DNA of 64,000 bases from Liquidambar formosana. Taxonomy: Eukaryota; Streptophyta; Magnoliopsida; Saxifragales; Altingiaceae. Of the stretch, positions 11,344 to 23,015 are shown piece after piece. The DNA lies in contig CM077832.1 in the NCBI GenBank assembly GCA_039720395.1, forward strand, positions 27,515,763 through 27,579,762. The letters are read 5' to 3'. Both the position numbers and the translations under genes were made by a program. The notes beneath the pieces are model-generated. The model worked only from the letters and a program-made list of their open reading frames with translations. It did not search any database and had not been told where the DNA came from. Every line of letters starts with the position of its first letter. Position 1 is the first letter of the stretch.

Positions 11344-11390
11344 CACGTGGAAGTAAAGTGAATTTCAAAACTTACCCTCGAAAATATAAA
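11344..11390 (+). promoter_or_regulatory. Putative promoter of the BPA1-like gene (G-box and TATA)
   Basis: A G-box core CACGTGG at 11344-11350 is followed by a TATA-like AAATATAAA at 11382-11390. The first exon, with a pyrimidine-rich leader, lies downstream and the start codon is at 11634. The G-box suggests bZIP or bHLH control, but that is inferred from the motif only. Confidence 0.5.
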
Positions 11391-11633
11391 CCGCGTGACC
11401 ACGTCTGATGCCAGTTTACCACGTTACCCTCAAGGGGAACCGTTCCTCTACAGACATCAAGTCATCAACGTCAGACGTGTTCACGCGGGCAGAGGATCCT
11501 CACCTCCGTAACCTGATTTTGGCCACCCTTAATAACTACACCGTATTTCCCTTCTGTTTCAACATCTCTCTTCTTCTTCTTTCTCTAAAAAGTTTGTGGA
11601 TTGATCTGTGTGGTTTGCCTCAATCAAGGCTTG

Positions 11634-14600
11634 ATGTCGGTAAGTATTGAATTCTCTTCTTCTTGATTTGTATCTATACTTGCATTTTCTTTCATATTCT
11701 TATTATCTGTTTCGTTGCTGAGAAATTTCCGGAGAATAAAAGAAATCAAATTTCACTCAGTTTTTTTCGGTTTGGTTTTTTTTTTTTTTTTTTTTTTTGA
11801 ATGTACAATTTGAGACCCTAAAAAACGAAAACCCCCACTCAACGCTGCCCTACACAATTAAGAGTCGGGAGTTTTACTTTCTTTTCCGCAGTTTCTTCGT
11901 GAACCAGACGGAGTTTATATATATATACCTTTATTGGACGGCGAGGAGTATTGCATCTGCTTGGATTGATTGATTCACAAATTTATATATATTTTTTTTG
12001 AAACAAATAAAATTCATTAAAAAGAAATTTGTTTTTTTTTTTTTCCCTTCTTTTTAAAAAGAAAAATTAAATGTGATTTTTGTATTGTATTGTATTGTAT
12101 TTTTGTATTTATTTATTGGGAGATTATGTATAACTCTCTGTAAAGCTGCTTGGTGGCCAAAAATATTTACTTATATTCTATTAATTTTTTGAACTAGGAT
12201 GGTATTAAGTCAAGAAAGTAATACATGTATGTGTGTATATATACTATATTTTTCCCTTTGAAATTAATGCATTTGTACGTATGTAAGTGTACGTATGTAA
12301 GGAGCTTTTGTAAAACATAAGAGAAACCGTTATAATTGATGGTTTGAATTAGTTATGAAATCAACCTACGAGTGCAGCACAGATGGATAGACCATGGCTC
12401 ATGAAGTGGAGAACCCGAGTTCGAGTCCCCGCCCCCTCACTTATTGGGTGCATGAGCTTGCAGGTAGACTGTCCATCGTGGGGGACTAGTTTGGGCCCAA
12501 ATATTAAAGGGAGTAGGCTTGAGATACCCCCTTGTTTGGCCAAAAAAAAAAAAAAAGTTATAAAATCTTGTGAAACGTCATCATTCAACTACTCTTCTCA
12601 TTTGTGTTCATGGCTTCCATTTTATGTAAAAGCCTCACTTATAATAATGGATTTTCCAATTTAAAAAAAAAGCGTATATATATATATATATATATATGAT
12701 GGGACTATTAAAATCTTCATATAACATTAAAACTTCCCCTAATTGATGTCTCATTTCTTTTACTTATGTATGTCATTATGGAGTGTTGTATTATTATTTT
12801 AAGGCAATATTACATTGGTAATATTAGTTTCTTTTTCCGTATATCCAATGTTGTATATGTCAATCATATCAAGATTTATTCTTATGGAAAAAAAAAAATC
12901 ATATCGAGATTTATTATTCATGCCCATAAACTTTGTGATACTACATAGTTGCTCTTTGAAATTAGATTAATTTTACTTTGTAAACATTTTTTTCCTTTTC
13001 AATTCGGACTTGAATATTTATTTATTTATTTATTTATTTATTTTTTCCAATTATATTTGAAATTGTAACGATTAAAGGAACGTCCTTGAGAATTTTGGAT
13101 TCGGTTTGGAATCCATACTATCATCTTGATGCATATTATGAGCTTTTGGCCTTATAGATATTGAGGTCTTATAGGTGGCGGTAATCCTTATGCCTTGGGT
13201 TCTGGATTGTTGTGGTAGAGAAGTTTTGCAAGCACCTTATTCACAGGAGTTGTTAAATCTCTTCAGTGAGACACCCTAGTTAGATGGCCCTATGTTACAT
13301 GGACACTTCAAAATGCTTGAAGTACCCATGTTGGACACATGTGAGATGGGTGTGGGTGCTCCTGCCGGACACTTCAAAATAGTGGAAAATCTTTAGAAAG
13401 TAGACGAATCCGACACCTAGACACATAGCCACACCCGGCACCCGTACCCGAGTCCATGTAACATAGAGATGGCCCTCATAGGATATGGTCTTAGTAAATG
13501 TGGACACCCCATTTTCATATCCTTGTTATTCGGAGTGAAATTGGGGGCATCAATAGAACTCCAAACTTTGCTTGATATGATTAGATTAGTTTATGGCATG
13601 CTAATGTACCTTGCCATGTATTTGAGTTGAGTTTGGAGGAGTCACGATGATGTTTTCAAAGTTCTTTAAGGTTAGAAAAACCATTTTAGGCTTTATTTAA
13701 TTTGCTAAGACCTTAATGATGTGGGATGGAATTTAGAGCCTGTTTGGTAGAGAGGAAAAAGTGGAAGGAAGGAAAGGGAAGGATAGAAAAGTGGAAGGAA
13801 AGGGACCTTTCCCTTTGTTTGGTTAGGAGGGAAAAGTGTAGGGTGAGCTTTCATTCCAACCCACCAAAATCGTTCCTCCCAAAAGTGGGAGGAAAGAGTG
13901 ATTGTTACTTATTGTGACAAAAATACCATTTTACTTAATTTCCATATTTTTTCTTTGCGAGGGTAATATAGTAAATGACACAATTATTTCTTTTCCTTCC
14001 TTTTCATTCTCCTTACCTACCAACAAAGAAGAAGAAAAGAAGGTTTCCTTTCCCTAGGGATGGAGAGTCCATCCCTCCTACCAAATGGAGCATTAAGCTT
14101 TGCAAATAGGCCTCGATTGATTTATATTTCGTATACTAAGTCTGATTACTAGGTTTTTGTTTTTGTTTTTTTGTGTTTTTGTTATTGTTTTGTTTTGTGT
14201 GTGTGTGTTTGTGTGAAATGTTATTGTAGTTTCTAAATTTTTATAGGCATGTCTTATTAGGACTAGAATCTGATTCCTAATAATTTACCATATTAATTAG
14301 AAAGAGTTGTGTGGTGTAGTGTGATACTCCGTATAATATCTTTGAAGATTTCGATTTGGTCAAATTAGTAGAGAATATTATCTCTATAAATATTTACATG
14401 CCTAAGAGATTCAACTGCTTTTTTTTTTTAACTCATGAAAATAACTGTATCTAAAGCCCATTGAAGTTGAAAAGCTCTTAATCTACTAATATTTTTATCA
14501 TGTCCTAGTTTTTTTAGCATTTCTGTATCAATGTGTTGGTGCTAGTGTCGTGTTGTATGCATGTTACGTGTTAGTGTTGGTGCTTCTTAGAAGGTAGGTG

Positions 14601-17600
14601 ATGACATAACAACAGAGCCCAGAAAATAAAATTTTAAAAATATAATACAAGAATTAAGTAATATCCTTCAAGCATAGTTCCATTTTCCAAACAAAACTTT
14701 AAGGCTTAATTTGGATCTAGGAAAGTTGGAGGGAAAGAAAAGGAAAATACTTGAAATTGCTTATAAATTGTTTCCTTCATGAAACAATTTTGGTTAGTTC
14801 ATTTTCCTTTCCCTCCAACTTTCCTAGATCCAAACAAAGTTTAAAAAAATAATTCAACATCAATAGTTTAATTCTAACAATCACAATACACAAACAAAAA
14901 AAAAAAAAAAAAAAACCCCGTCGTGTTGCAAGTGTCTAGAGATGGCAATATATGCCTCAAATTGTCCCGATTAGCTTAGAAAGGACTGCTGTATACTTTT
15001 GTTTATGAAGTTTCTCTTTTTGTAATCCTACTAGAAAAGTTACACAACTTATATATATATATATCTATATATATATATATATATATATATATAGATATGT
15101 ATATATATATTATGGTTCATTATAATAAGTTGATTAGAGTGATCAGTGATGGTATATATTTGTTAGGTATGTTGACTTTATGAGTTTCAAAAAACCTCAA
15201 TTTACGAGGACATAAAAAATAGTTTGTGGCTTTGTTTTAGTACGAACTAAATCTATATATATATATATAAAAGTTATGTAACTTTCGTAGTAGGATTACA
15301 GAGGGAAACTTAATAAACAAAAGTATACAACAGTCCTTTCCAAGCTAAGCGTATTATATTGCCATCTCTAGGCGTGTCCCACATGTGTCAGTGGAGTGTT
15401 GGAGTAGTTTCCTGACTGTATTGGGAAAAAGAAAATAATTAAAAATTATACACTTCCCAGGTGTGTCCGACATGTGGGCAGGTGTTTGACATTGCATTTC
15501 TAGATTTTTGGAGTGCCAATGCTTCCTAGCCTGCTTTGTTTGATGGTACTTTGAAATGCCAGAAAATTTTTAATCAATGTTAGATGATTGTATGAAATGG
15601 TACAACAGGTACAAGTGGTTTTATATTGGAAAATAGTAATGCCACAAATAACAGTTTGATTTAAGAAACTATAAAGAAGGATCAATAAATGAAAGAATAT
15701 ATATTATAATGATTCTCCTGGCTGCATTGTCAATACGTATTTGTTGTGACCAATGTTTTAAAAGGTGCACGTGGCCGCTTAGGGCATGCCTAGGGCTCGT
15801 TTCGAGGCAAGGTGAGCCAGAAACACCCTGAGGCTTTAAAAGAAGGAAGGACTCTTTTTGGACGTTCGCCCTTTGCTTGGTGCTCACTCCCAGTGCATGT
15901 GAGGCGCGCCTTTGGCATCTTGTGGTATGAAGCATACAGCTCATGGGACTAAATTGAAACTCTTGAGAGGGTTAGCTCTTTGCTTTTGGTAAAGTTACCA
16001 CGATCAGTTTAAAGTCTGACCACCTAAGTAAAATTCTAATTTAAGCCAAGGTCTAAACAAAAGGAAAAAAGTAAGTGGACGAAAGGAAGAGAAGAAAATA
16101 GAAAAAGGAAGAGGTAGCCACACGACCATTTGGCGACTGCAACTGCGATTTCTTGAGGAGAAGGTGGTTCACTGGGGATAGTGACGACGATTATTTGAAG
16201 TGTTCACTTGCAAGAATGCAACTTAATTGAATTCGGGTTATATGGATATTCTATATCTTGGCTGGTTGGATCATGAAAAACAATAGTAGTTTTGTAGCAC
16301 TATAAATTATAGTTAATCTTTAATATTCAACTATATTTGCAGGCCTAGATTATTTTAGAATGTTTGAAAAATAAATTTTTTTATGTATTTTTTAATATAT
16401 TTTTATGTATTTATCTATTTTAAATATAAAAATTAAAAACTTGAAGGGCTTATTCCCCATGCCTCAGGGCTTATGCATTGCTTCATGGGATGAAAAATAC
16501 TCCACCTTCTGCCTTGATATTAGAAACTTTGCAACTCCACTACAGAAATTTGATGGATCTTCTGAATAATTTCTTTTCCTATTAATCAGATTATAATAAT
16601 ACTTGTGGCCATGTTCTTTCTTTTTAAAGTTCTCATGGTTCTATGCATTCTCTAATTATGCATGAAAATTTGTTAATGTTTTTAGCTTGATGACTTAATC
16701 CCTTGCTTTGTGTCATTTTACTTTATTTTATATTTTGGGTGACATTACAGATAAGAACAGTGAAAGTCAGCAATGTCTCCTTAGGTGCATCTGAGCAAGA
16801 CTTAAAGGAGTTCTTCTCCTTCTCTGGTGATATTGAATATGTTGAAATGCAGAGGTTAGTTATTTTATGTTATTGCATTTATCTTTTCTGCCCTTTTTTC
16901 CCCTTCATGCATTGCTTGGTCTAGAAGATGGAGGAAGAGAGAAAATTTGAGTTTTGTACCAACCTTGTGGATCCCAATAGTTTTTAATTTGAAAGTTCCT
17001 TTTCTTTTCCTCCATCTTGCTAGCAAAGAAATGAAACAATACATAATTAATGGATACACAAGTTCTTCTATAGATTCAATGCCCCTCTCCCCCTTTTTTA
17101 TTTATTATGATTATTTTTTGTTCCAGTGAGAATGAGCGGTCTCAAGTTGCATATGTTACCTTCAAGGATCCCCAAGGGGCAGAGACAGCAGTTCTTCTTT
17201 CGGTGCATTCACTTTTCAAGGCCTTCTGAATTTTTATTTTTTACTTTTTATTATTGATTTTAAATGTTCACTATTCTCTATACTGCATTTGATGGGAGCA
17301 TGCATTTCTGTTGATTATTAGAAATTTAGTTAAATATTCCATTTGATTATTGACTTGAGTGAAGTTCCTACTAGTATCCTTTCACAGTTTCTAGCATGTT
17401 TTGTATTTTTTTTTTTTTTTTTGACAGTCATCATATCTTTAGTTTATTATTTGTACTCTAAGAAGTACGGTCACAGACATGTGATATGGTTACCACACAA
17501 CACGGACTCGCCGACACAACAAATCTTCAAAATCTAGGAAATGACACAATAAAGACATGACATTAATAACATATTTTTGTATACACTTAATTTTGTATTA

Positions 17601-19471
17601 TATCATGCAGTATCAAAATATCATTCAAGAAACATCCCTTTGTATTGTTTTTGGAAACCGTAGTGGAATTTTTTATAGAGAAGATGGGACAAACAAGAAA
17701 AGGAAGAATAAGAAGGAGATGAAGGGAGGAGTGGTGTGTTTGACACATTTCAGGCACTGCCATGGTACCTCTAGGGCTCTAGGAAAGAGTCTGTGCTTCT
17801 TATTTTGTACTGGTGCATTGAAGCAGTATGACAAAACCTTTTGCAACCTTTTGGTTTTCTAATGAAATTTCCATCTTGGAAGCTTCTTAAAGAGGTTAAG
17901 TTGTTTGATCTTTACAATATAAGACTAGCTTAATATTATATTCTTGTCAAAGCAATTCAAATTTTGAAACCTTAATATATGTTTATCAGTTTATTGGAGG
18001 TTTTGGCTCATCTCTACTAGTAAGTTCCACTTCCAGAGTACTGATAGTCAACTTGAGATGAAGATCGTGAAGAGCTTGAATCATTTCCAAATCTGAATCG
18101 AACAATCACAAAGCCAGTGGCCGATCATGGATCAAGTTTTGATTCTTGTGTTAGCGTCTGAAACAGATTCAATATTGTCTATGCTTTGCCAATGGCCCAA
18201 CCCTTTTCCTTATACTTTTCTTTAATTGAGTCATTTTCAAGGAATCTCTGAAAGTTGTGATATGAGATCTGTTCCACTCCGTCTTCTTTCCTGTAGTCTG
18301 AGGAGATTTATTCAGTACTTGTTGAATGGCTGACCTCTTCAGCTTCTGTATGTTAGCATTATGTATTACTCAGTAGCAAGATCTGAGGTTCCTATAGTGC
18401 AAGTGAAATGGTTCCTCTTGCAAAAGTTCTGTAGTGCTTATTTTTATTTTTATTTTTTGATTCGTTAGTCTCATAAAATTAGTGGATTGCATGTAATTTG
18501 ATGTCTTGGTTCTTTTCCTGGCAAAACTATATTTTTTTTATGACACTACTTTATATTGGTGAATTTTTAAAATTTTTGAACCACTACTAGAAATTCAAGT
18601 ATCACAGATGATGCTTTAGGTCAAGATGCAGAGTAAAATTGTTTTTTCTCCTGCTGCTAATTACTCTTAGCTTTGTAGTGTATTTTCTATTTCAGTTCCT
18701 TCTTTTGTATGATAGATCTTTTTGGTATTTTTAAGGGAGCAACAATAGTTGATCAGTCTGTTACTATAGCTCTGGCATCAGAATATACGCCACCAGCTCC
18801 TGCTTCTGTACCAGCTATGGTGAGATCATATCTGCGAAGTTTATGTAGTTTAATTTCATATGCCAAATGAATATTCTTAGTATGACTAACTTGCTCGATC
18901 TCCCTAGGCGACAGAGCAGAAAAATGCCAGTGGTGCTGATTCTGCTGTGCAGAAGGCAGAAGATGTTGTGAGCAGCATGTTAGCCAAGGGCTTCGTCTTG
19001 GGCAAAGATGCACTGAACAAGGCAAAGGCCTTTGATGAGAAGCATCAGTTCACTTCCACTGCCACGGCCAAAGTTGCTTCACTTGACCAAAAGATCGGTC
19101 TCACTGAGAAAATTACTGCTGGCACGACCATCGTGAATGACAAAGTGAGGGAGATGGACCAGAAGTTTCAGGTTTCTGAGAAGACCAAGTCTGCTATTGC
19201 AGTTGCTGAGCAGTCAGTCAGTAATGCTGGATCTGCTATCATGAAGAACCGTTACATATTGACTGGGGCTTCATGGGTTACTGGTGCATTTAATAAGGTT
19301 GCCCAGGCAGCAGGGGAAGTAGGGCAGAAGGCGAAGGAGAAGGTAGCTGAGGAAGAACAAGGTAGAAACGTGGCTGATGGCTATTCTCAGATTCATGATT
19401 CTGACTCTCCAAAAGCTGCTAAAAGTGAGCAACCTTCAAAGCCATTGCCTGCACAAGGTTTAATCCTGTGA
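11634..19471 (+). CDS. RRM protein, BPA1-like (binding partner of ACD11)
   Basis: Five coding exons join in frame: 11634-11639 (only ATG TCG), 16751-16854, 17127-17202, 18736-18819 and 18908-19471, all with GT-AG borders; 834 nt, 277 residues. The N terminus is a single RNA-recognition motif (VKVSNVSLGASEQDLKEFF; VAYVTFKDPQGAETAVLLS). The rest is an Ala/Lys-rich helical tail with KAFDEKHQFTSTATAKVASL and an ILTGASWVTGAFNKVAQAA segment. This architecture matches plant BPA1 and BPA1-like proteins, which bind the sphingolipid-transfer protein ACD11 and modulate cell death and defence. The family role is known; function here is inferred. A two-codon first exon followed by a 5.1-kb intron is notable. 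The intron carries a SINE and several foldback elements. Confidence 0.9.
12363..12555 (+). mobile_element. tRNA-derived SINE
   Basis: About 193 bp containing a pol III B-box-like GAGTTCGAGTCCC, an upstream tRNA-like segment (GATGGATAGACCATGGCTC), and a 3' end ...TTGTTTGGCC followed by an A run at 12542-12555. It is flanked by 12-bp repeats with one mismatch: AGTTATGAAATC (12351-12362) and AGTTATAAAATC (12556-12567). It sits in intron 1 of the BPA1-like gene, sense strand. It is too rearranged to be a functional tRNA. Confidence 0.85.
13290..13466. mobile_element. Short TIR element (MITE) with 8-9 bp TSD
   Basis: A 177-bp element with 15-bp perfect terminal inverted repeats (CTATGTTACATGGAC) flanked by AGATGGCC repeats (13282-13289 and 13467-13474; a ninth C is ambiguous with the TIR). 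An 8-bp TSD points to hAT, 9 bp to Mutator. The interior holds repeated GGACAC/GTGTCC motifs. It is intronic in the BPA1-like gene. Confidence 0.8.
13735..14096. mobile_element. Possible hAT-like MITE
   Basis: The left side GCCTGTTTGGTAGAG and right side TACCAAATGGAGC are approximately inverse. The interior is purine-rich on the left and pyrimidine-rich on the right, as in foldback MITEs. No clear TSD was found. Confidence 0.45.
14711..14835. repeat. Foldback element with nested palindrome
   Basis: The outer arms (about 14711-14746 and 14801-14835) are inverse copies built on TTGGATCTAGGAAAGTTGG. An inner palindrome, AATTGTTTC...GAAACAATT, lies at about 14767-14789. It is non-coding and intronic in the BPA1-like gene. 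Confidence 0.75.
14936..15371. mobile_element. Foldback MITE with about 110-bp arms
   Basis: The left arm begins CTAGAGATGGCAATATA and the right arm ends TATATTGCCATCTCTAG. The arms (about 14936-15050 and 15260-15371) share a long inverse match including the segment around ACTTTTGTTTATGAAG. The loop contains TA microsatellites at 15049-15112 and 15251-15268. No certain TSD was seen. Confidence 0.75.
15745..16490. repeat. Putative dispersed plant repeat in intron 1
   Basis: CCAATGTTTTAAAAGGTGC, then GC-rich CCTAGGGC and GAGGCGCGCC motifs, and at the far end CCCCATGCCTCAGGGC, resemble a dispersed element I associate with rosid genomes. There is no coding frame and borders are not defined. Confidence 0.35.
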
Positions 19472-22333
19472 TTTGCTATAACTTATGTAAATATCAGCCT
19501 AGAGAGCTTCAATCTCATCATTGCAAGTTTTATTATCTGCTCTTTTCTGTTTGCTTGAAACTGGTTGATGTTGAATAGGTTGTTGTGCACCTTTACATAT
19601 GTTTGATATATGACTTCCAACTTTTATTTTTTTTAAATTGTTAAATAATGTCTACAATTCCGGACTGCACATGTGGGAATTCTTGCATTGAGACCCTTTA
19701 GAGTATTTTCAAGTTATAAGAGAGTTTTTCGACTTCTTTATAATATCGATATATCATATATGAATCTTGAACAGCGTTTCAACTTGTTTTGGATATTACA
19801 AATTTCATGTGACAGTTAAAAATGAAGTCCAGTGGCATGAAATCCTAGTGTCTACTCTAAAGATTCTGAGTACCAGACCTCATAAGGCGAATGTACTTAA
19901 TTGGGTTTTTTAGAAAATAGCCTTTTGAGAAAGAAGGGTTTAGGGTTTTTTAGGAAATAACTGAATTGGATTTAGGGTTTAGGGTTTTTTGAGCTGGTGG
20001 CGTATAACTGAATTGGATTTTTTAGAAAATAACCTTTTAAGCGATGTAAGCATTAATTTTTTAGCAAATATTGATGTTAGTAAGCAACTAAGCATCAAAA
20101 AAAGAAAAAAGAAGTGAAAAAAATTAGTTGTTGGGAAAAAGAAAAAAAAGACAAAAAGACAAAAAAAAGAAAAGAAAAAAGAAGAGGTATATATTAGGAA
20201 GTTGTGAGTCATTATTCTGCCTATATTTTACTGGTCCAATTTCTGCGATATCTATTCTGGGTTGATCTTATATTTTAAAGTGGTATGCTATTCTCAACAG
20301 AATTCCTGGAGAATTTGTCCGTGGAACTAGCTGCAGTGTGGGGCAATTTCAAAGTTTTTATCCCATCTTAGCTCATTTTATTTCATGGTCATTTTATTTT
20401 TGAGATGAAGGGCCAAGTTGACGGCCACAATATTTTTAGATAATTTTTTAGGAATTCCTTAAAGCCTTTGTTCAGATTTCAAAAAACATGAGGGAAAGTA
20501 AAGGAAAAAGTATCTAAGCAATTTTGAGCAATTTTTTATTTATTTTTTATTATATCCTTTTCCTCATTCTTTCTAAGCAAATTCCATTTACATAGGATTA
20601 CTCTATAATGAGCAGGGTCCTAGAAGTGATAAATGCAGACAAGGTGCCTAAATCGATGAAGGTTAGATTTGATTTGGGAAGTTTTGGAAAGGTTGACTGT
20701 TTTTATTCATCTTTACATTCGGCTTCATATTGAATATTTTGGAAAATCTGGTGAATTTTGGGAAACTAGGCTAACTAATGTAGAATTTTCATGATTTAAG
20801 AAGTTCGAAACTCCGAATTTGTGAGTTCAGAGACATGACATGTTTGTATTTGGACCACCTGACTCATTAATGGGCATTAAAATTTTTTCTAGAGTTTCAC
20901 ATATCATTTTAAATTTTGCAATTCTAATTCATGCATTTTTGTTCAAAGCCATATAACATGATTGTAAAATTATCTAGAGGATGGCCGGACTGGGTTTGAG
21001 TTAAATATTTACTGTGTGAGTGCAAATTCAACACACAGGGATAGAAAAGGAATTTTACATACCCCCCCCCCCCACAAAAAAAAAAAAAAAAAAACTAATG
21101 TCCTAGGGTGTGTGCTGCTCTCCTCCTTGGTCCCGAACTCGATCATAGGTAAGGCACAACTGTATTAAACTCTCCAACACAAGTAAATTATGGAACTGAG
21201 TGGGAGTTTAAGATGGAGTGAATGCGATTTTATTGTGGTAAAATCATTAGGGTATTTATAACCTATGATGATGTTTTGTTGATTAGTACTCCAAAATTAG
21301 AGAAACCAATCCCTGAATGTGAATTAGTCATTGCAACTTCTCCATCAAATTTCCCTTTGAAAAATGCCAAGCGCTAACCAATTGATAATAGAATCTATCT
21401 ACTTTTGAATCGTGGGAAATTTTAAGAATGCCAGCAGAATTCTTCCAAATTTGGATGATCCAAAAAATCATTTTGCTTATTATGATTTACTCATGGGAAA
21501 TTTGTGGTGGATGTGAAGTTGTGCCATGTGTACATCATGCTTGAGCACTCAGCCTCGTTTCCATTACGTTACTGCTTACATAGTATCCAACTTTTGAGGA
21601 TGGTTATCGCAGGAAGCCTTCACAACCATGAAATTTGAATGTGTGCAAATAACATATAGTGCAACAATGTCCCATTTGCCGTTCCTAAATGTTCTCAGCC
21701 TTACTGATATAAGGTGGTACAAAGTGCCACGAACCACCTATGGATTGGATTAAGTTCAAATAAAGATGAGAATTCTCAAGGAAACCCTGACCCCGCAAAC
21801 ATAGAGGACTTTCGCAGATGATTATGGAAGTGCTACTAGTACGGCTGCAGAGCTGTGGACCATCATATGATGGGATTATCTCTTGCTCGTGTAATACACA
21901 AGGTGTTCAAATATTGGGGTGTATACTTTCATTAGTTTCAAGTTTCAAGCCGACTAGGGAAGAAACCCTTCGTGCAGTGACATCAGAGGCTCTCCAAAAA
22001 GTCTAGTGGCTCTTGGTCTGGAACCTATTTTCAAGTAAACACAACTCAACTCAACTCAACCAAGCCCTACGATTGGGTTTAACAACTTGGCCCCTCAAAA
22101 TGCTGGTCGCCAGACCCAGTCCATGAAGCCAAGCTATTAAAAATTTACTAAAGAAAATGAGCTCCAAAATTGTTTTTAACTGTGGCAAACTGGTAATAGC
22201 ATAATACACTGTTAAAGCTTAAACTTGACAAAAACTCGTATCAACCACATGGGTCAGCCATACAACTATTGAAACCAATCTTTTAATTCAATTTTAAAGT
22301 CAAAATAAATAACAAAAATCCCAGCCATAGCTA
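19472..22333. other. Spacer between convergent BPA1-like and NOB1 genes
   Basis: No intact gene. It contains a short TTTAGGG-rich patch (about 19925-19990), an A/G-rich tract (20097-20185), a C run plus A run at 21062-21092, and at about 21810-21930 a few RNase H-like residues (TAAELWTI) suggesting a LINE scrap. TCAACTCAACTCAACCAAGCC at about 22048-22068 is a common plant repeat motif. Confidence 0.4.
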
Positions 22334-22984
22334 CTATCTAAGTGTAGAACGAGCGTAATGATTGTCGTTTGGATTCCTCTTTCCACTAAAAACTGCTAAT
22401 GCTTTCCTAACAGGAGGCTTCAGAGGAGCTTTCTTATCAGTATGGTGGCAGAAAATATGGTCAGAAGTGAAAATGTCCTCTCCCTACAAAAATGAAACAT
22501 ATAATATCCTCAATTTTAATGGAACACAAGATATTTGATAATTAAAGAAAAAAACTCATGCAACATATCCACAGGCATAAAGAAAAGAGAAGCACAAACC
22601 TGTTTATTCACTTTCTTTGTCTTAGGATACAGGAACTTCTGTGGGAGTTGATCTTCACGTAAAATTGGGTTCTTAGTAATTGCATCTCTTCCACCTTGGG
22701 GTAAAGGCAGTGAATACTGCAAAGAACACAGCCAAGTGTCAACCAAACATGTCCAAATGGACAAAAAAACGCTTTAGCAAATATTTTAATGAAGTGTGTC
22801 AACTGAGTTGAAGAGTAACAAACACTTCAGATATACCAACACAGAGTTTCAACTTCCAAACAGCAATAAATTCACTCCCCTGGGTCTGTCTGTTTGGCTA
22901 CGAGGGGTATCAAAGCCATGTGGAAAATCCTTGCAGCTGAGAAGACATTCTTAGTGTCTGTTTCAAATGCAGAAACGGGTACAC

Positions 22985-23015
<31 letters not shown>

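Noticed and set aside
12363..12450. tRNA gene
   Set aside because: A B-box-like motif is present, but the stem pairing and length are not those of a tRNA. The A tail and flanking TSD mark it as a SINE.
12361..12664. Short ORFs on both strands (75 and 93 codons)
   Set aside because: They lie inside the SINE and read through its A tail, so they are shadows of the repeat.
19880..19990. Interstitial telomere repeat
   Set aside because: Only a few TTTAGGG-like units occur, mixed with unrelated sequence; too short and irregular.
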